Shown piece by piece: positions 5,906-7,377 of a stretch of DNA of 7,377 bases (position 1 is the first letter of the stretch; every line of letters begins with the position of its first letter). The stretch comes from Bacteroidia bacterium (GTDB taxonomy: Bacteria; Bacteroidota; Bacteroidia; Chitinophagales; Saprospiraceae): positions 1 through 7,377 of the forward strand of contig JAUIIF010000220.1 in the NCBI GenBank assembly GCA_030431945.1. The letters run 5' to 3'. Below the pieces are notes generated by a model. The model did no database searches, had not been told where the DNA came from, and worked only from the letters and a program-made list of their open reading frames with translations. Both the position numbers and the translations under genes were made by a program.

Positions 5906-6484
5906 TCACTGCAAGGCGTCCACCAAATAAGCGATGCCGAATATCCAACCGGTAAACAGACAAGTATAGCCTAACGAATAGGCTAATGATTTGGCAATAT
6001 CCCCTTTGGTTTCTTCAGTTTTACTGAAGACCAGTCGCAGCGCCCTGAAAAATACCCAGTAGAGCATGGCCAGAATGACAAAGAGGGAAAGCCACAGCAT
6101 GGCTTCAAGCACCAGGAGCAGGACTAAAAAGATTATCGTCATTACTATCCACAGGATAATGGAAACAAGAACTCCTCCGGGGCCTTCACTAAGGTCAAGG
6201 CTAGGCATCGAGGTATAATCTCCCGTGGTGGATAATAAATCTCGGGAAGTAAGGTCCTTGTACTTAGGAAAATTGTCCACCAATCCTATTCCCTGATAAA
6301 GGCCGTAAACCATGAAGGTGAAAAGAAAAAGTCCAATGATGCTGAGTGATAGGTACAAGTTTGAAGTTACGGTCCGGTTGTAGTTGATACCCGTTAAGTA
6401 AACGGTCAGGATAGTTACGCCAACTACGATTAATGAAACGACGAAGACCGATTTTCCTCGTAAGTAGGTTGTATTTGCTTTCAT
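5906..6484 (-). CDS. Multi-pass integral membrane protein, function unknown
   Basis: I take the ATG at 6484 (192 residues) rather than the GTG three codons upstream. Hydrophobic segments lie at about 13-33 (VFVVSLIVVGVTILTVYL), 42-64 (NLYLSLSIIGLFLFTFMVYGLY), 105-126 and 127-148 (two nearly adjacent helices, LVSIILWIVMTIIFLVLLL then MLWLSLFVILAMLYWVFF) and 168-188 (SLGYTCLFTGWIFGIAYLV). That makes about five helices. The polar loop at about 67-103 contains KYKDLTSRD and MPSLDLSEGPGG. A basic or acidic segment (RALRLVFSKTEETKGD) separates the last two helices. I recognise no transporter or enzyme signature. It lies 263 bp downstream of the true methyltransferase stop on the same strand, but a repeat element interrupts that gap, so shared transcription is uncertain. 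Confidence 0.82.
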   Translation of the reverse strand: MKANTTYLRGKSVFVVSLIVVGVTILTVYLTGINYNRTVTSNLYLSLSIIGLFLFTFMVYGLYQGIGLVDNFPKYKDLTSRDLLSTTGDYTSMPSLDLSEGPGGVLVSIILWIVMTIIFLVLLLVLEAMLWLSLFVILAMLYWVFFRALRLVFSKTEETKGDIAKSLAYSLGYTCLFTGWIFGIAYLVDALQ

Positions 6485-6585
6485 TGTCGTCACTTGTTTA
6501 AGTGGTTTTACGCTGGGTTCTTATGATTAAAACAACAAGCGAAGGAACTAATACTTTCTTCTGATTAAGCCGAAAAAAACTACCC

Positions 6586-6762
6586 CCTCCCCACTAGCCA
6601 GGGTAATCGCAAGACCAGTAGTTCGTCGGCTGAGGCGAGAGCGAAGCGATCTGACTCGTCCGCCGAACGCCGGCTTTGCTAGCTGATCAATCGGCGGACG
6701 ACCCAGCTCGTACCTCGCGTGTCGGCCGACGATCGACTTTGGGATTGTCCTCCCCACTAGCC
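6586..6762. repeat. GC-rich palindromic insert bounded by 14-bp direct repeats
   Basis: CCTCCCCACTAGCC occurs exactly at 6586-6599 and at 6749-6762. The 149 bp between are GC-rich and roughly palindromic. TCGTCGGC (6623-6630) pairs with GCCGACGA (6725-6732), and TCGTCCGCCGA (6656-6666) pairs perfectly with TCGGCGGACGA (6691-6701), around almost the same centre. The apex (6667-6690) contains three self-complementary hexamers: GCCGGC, GCTAGC and TGATCA. The right direct repeat covers the methyltransferase stop codon and its last codon. This looks like a small inserted element with a target-site duplication or att-like core, though a 3'-UTR hairpin is an alternative. Confidence 0.6.
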
Positions 6763-7359
6763 CTTCCAACACTTTATGATGTAAAACGGGTAATTCTCGC
6801 TTACCTCCGTTACTTCAAACAAGCCGAATTTGCCGAACTCACGGTCGATGGTTTCGCGGTCATAAAAGAAGATGGTCACGCCGCCAAACATTTCGAAGCG
6901 ATCTTTCCCTATCTGTGTGCCTTGCCTGTAAGTCGATGCCTCCTTGGTGATGGCCGTAAAGATCATGTATCCATTTTCTGCCAGCTGTTGGTAGCAGGCC
7001 TCGATCAGCTTGTGCCTTGCGGCCTGGTCCAGCAAATAGATTAGCCCGTAGCAAAAGATACCATCATATGAGTGGTGGTCATAGGGCATGTCCGTTACGG
7101 ATCCGTAGTGGATGTTCAGGCTTTCCCCAAAATGCTCCTTAGCAATCGCGATGGCCGTTTTGGAAATCTCTATCCCCGTTACGGACATTCCACTTTCCAG
7201 GAAAGGTTTAGCATTCCGACCGTAACCGATGCCAGGAATCAGGACATTTTCAATGCCTTTCCGGCTAAAGAATTCATTGGCCAGGAGCGTTGATTTTGCG
7301 GGGGCCTGGCCCCACATTTCCCGTTTGTCTTTAAAGGCTTCTTCCCAGAATTCTGCCAT
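6757..7359 (-). CDS. Class I SAM-dependent methyltransferase
   Basis: The 200-residue ORF runs from ATG 7359 to TAG 6757 and has the normal length for a compact Rossmann-fold methyltransferase. Motif I, the S-adenosylmethionine loop, is VLIPGIGYGRNA (39-50). The acidic residue at the end of strand 2 is E64 in GIEIS, which should bind the ribose hydroxyls. D90 (SVTDMPY) is the likely adenine-side acid. The post-motif region is YDGIFCYGLIYLL (98-110), followed by a helix and strand, LAENGYMIFTAI (126-137). The N-terminal FWEEAF..KREMWG resembles thiopurine and TehB-like methyltransferases, but the substrate cannot be read from sequence. The C-terminal part shows no extra domain. The gene's stop codon lies within the 14-bp direct repeat at 6749-6762. 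Only 18 bp upstream are visible, so promoter and upstream partners are unknown. Confidence 0.93.
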   Translation of the reverse strand: MAEFWEEAFKDKREMWGQAPAKSTLLANEFFSRKGIENVLIPGIGYGRNAKPFLESGMSVTGIEISKTAIAIAKEHFGESLNIHYGSVTDMPYDHHSYDGIFCYGLIYLLDQAARHKLIEACYQQLAENGYMIFTAITKEASTYRQGTQIGKDRFEMFGGVTIFFYDRETIDREFGKFGLFEVTEVSENYPFYIIKCWKG

Positions 7360-7377
7360 GCTTCACGATTATAAATA

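Noticed and set aside
5734..5955. Plus-strand ORF of about 73 residues beginning MNQGQLRKYHSG
   Set aside because: There is no promoter box, no recognisable protein pattern, and it overlaps the 3' end of the membrane protein gene in the opposite direction.
6501..6508. AGTGGTTT, also present in the palindrome ends at 5404-5411 and 5581-5588
   Set aside because: Only eight bases match, with no similarity beyond them, so it is consistent with chance.
6548..6772. 74-residue minus-strand ORF spanning the 14-bp direct repeats
   Set aside because: It is arginine-rich, starts inside the methyltransferase gene in another frame, and mostly translates the palindromic insert.
6676..7293. Plus-strand ORFs of 122 and 73 residues opposite the methyltransferase
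   Set aside because: The minus strand carries an intact SAM-binding motif in this interval; the plus frames are shadows.
3811..7359. A single operon of four minus-strand genes
   Set aside because: Gaps of 187 to 589 bp, intervening palindromes and a separate possible promoter argue against one transcript.

Overview
The window looks like chromosomal DNA of a marine or environmental member of the Bacteroidota, most likely Saprospiria (Lewinella-like). Three things suggest this. The first gene ends in a type IX secretion (T9SS) sorting domain after HYR domains. The tRNA gene has a Bacteroidota-type promoter (TTG, then 21 nt, then TATATTTG). The gene starts lack Shine-Dalgarno sequences. The genus is inferred, not proven.

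Layout. Positions 1-1623 (+) are the 3' part of a secreted T9SS cargo protein whose start lies outside the window. It is followed by an unusual A/T-flanked hairpin (1637-1708). A complete tRNA-Asp(GUC) unit comes next: promoter 1733-1764, gene 1827-1900, terminator 1904-1931. A small two-helix membrane protein lies at 2039-2284 (-). An apparently intact IS3-family insertion sequence spans 2529-3773, with overlapping orfA and orfB and imperfect terminal inverted repeats. It sits in what would have been a 14-bp perfect palindrome, and no target duplication is visible.

The right part carries four widely spaced minus-strand genes: a lipoprotein (3811-4419), a Sec-exported protein of unknown function (4672-5316), a multi-pass membrane protein (5906-6484) and a class I SAM-dependent methyltransferase (6757-7359). 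The gaps are 187 to 589 bp, so these do not look like one tight operon. Two gaps hold palindromic elements: a ~213-bp imperfect palindrome (5390-5602) with mutually exclusive hairpins, and a GC-rich ~150-bp palindrome bounded by 14-bp exact direct repeats, one of which overlaps the methyltransferase stop codon.

The genes do not form a recognisable pathway. The window reads as ordinary chromosome with envelope or secreted orphan genes and several mobile or repeat elements. I see no CRISPR array, phage module, toxin-antitoxin pair or clear defence system. The most notable items are the two palindromic elements and the insertion sequence in its palindromic target.
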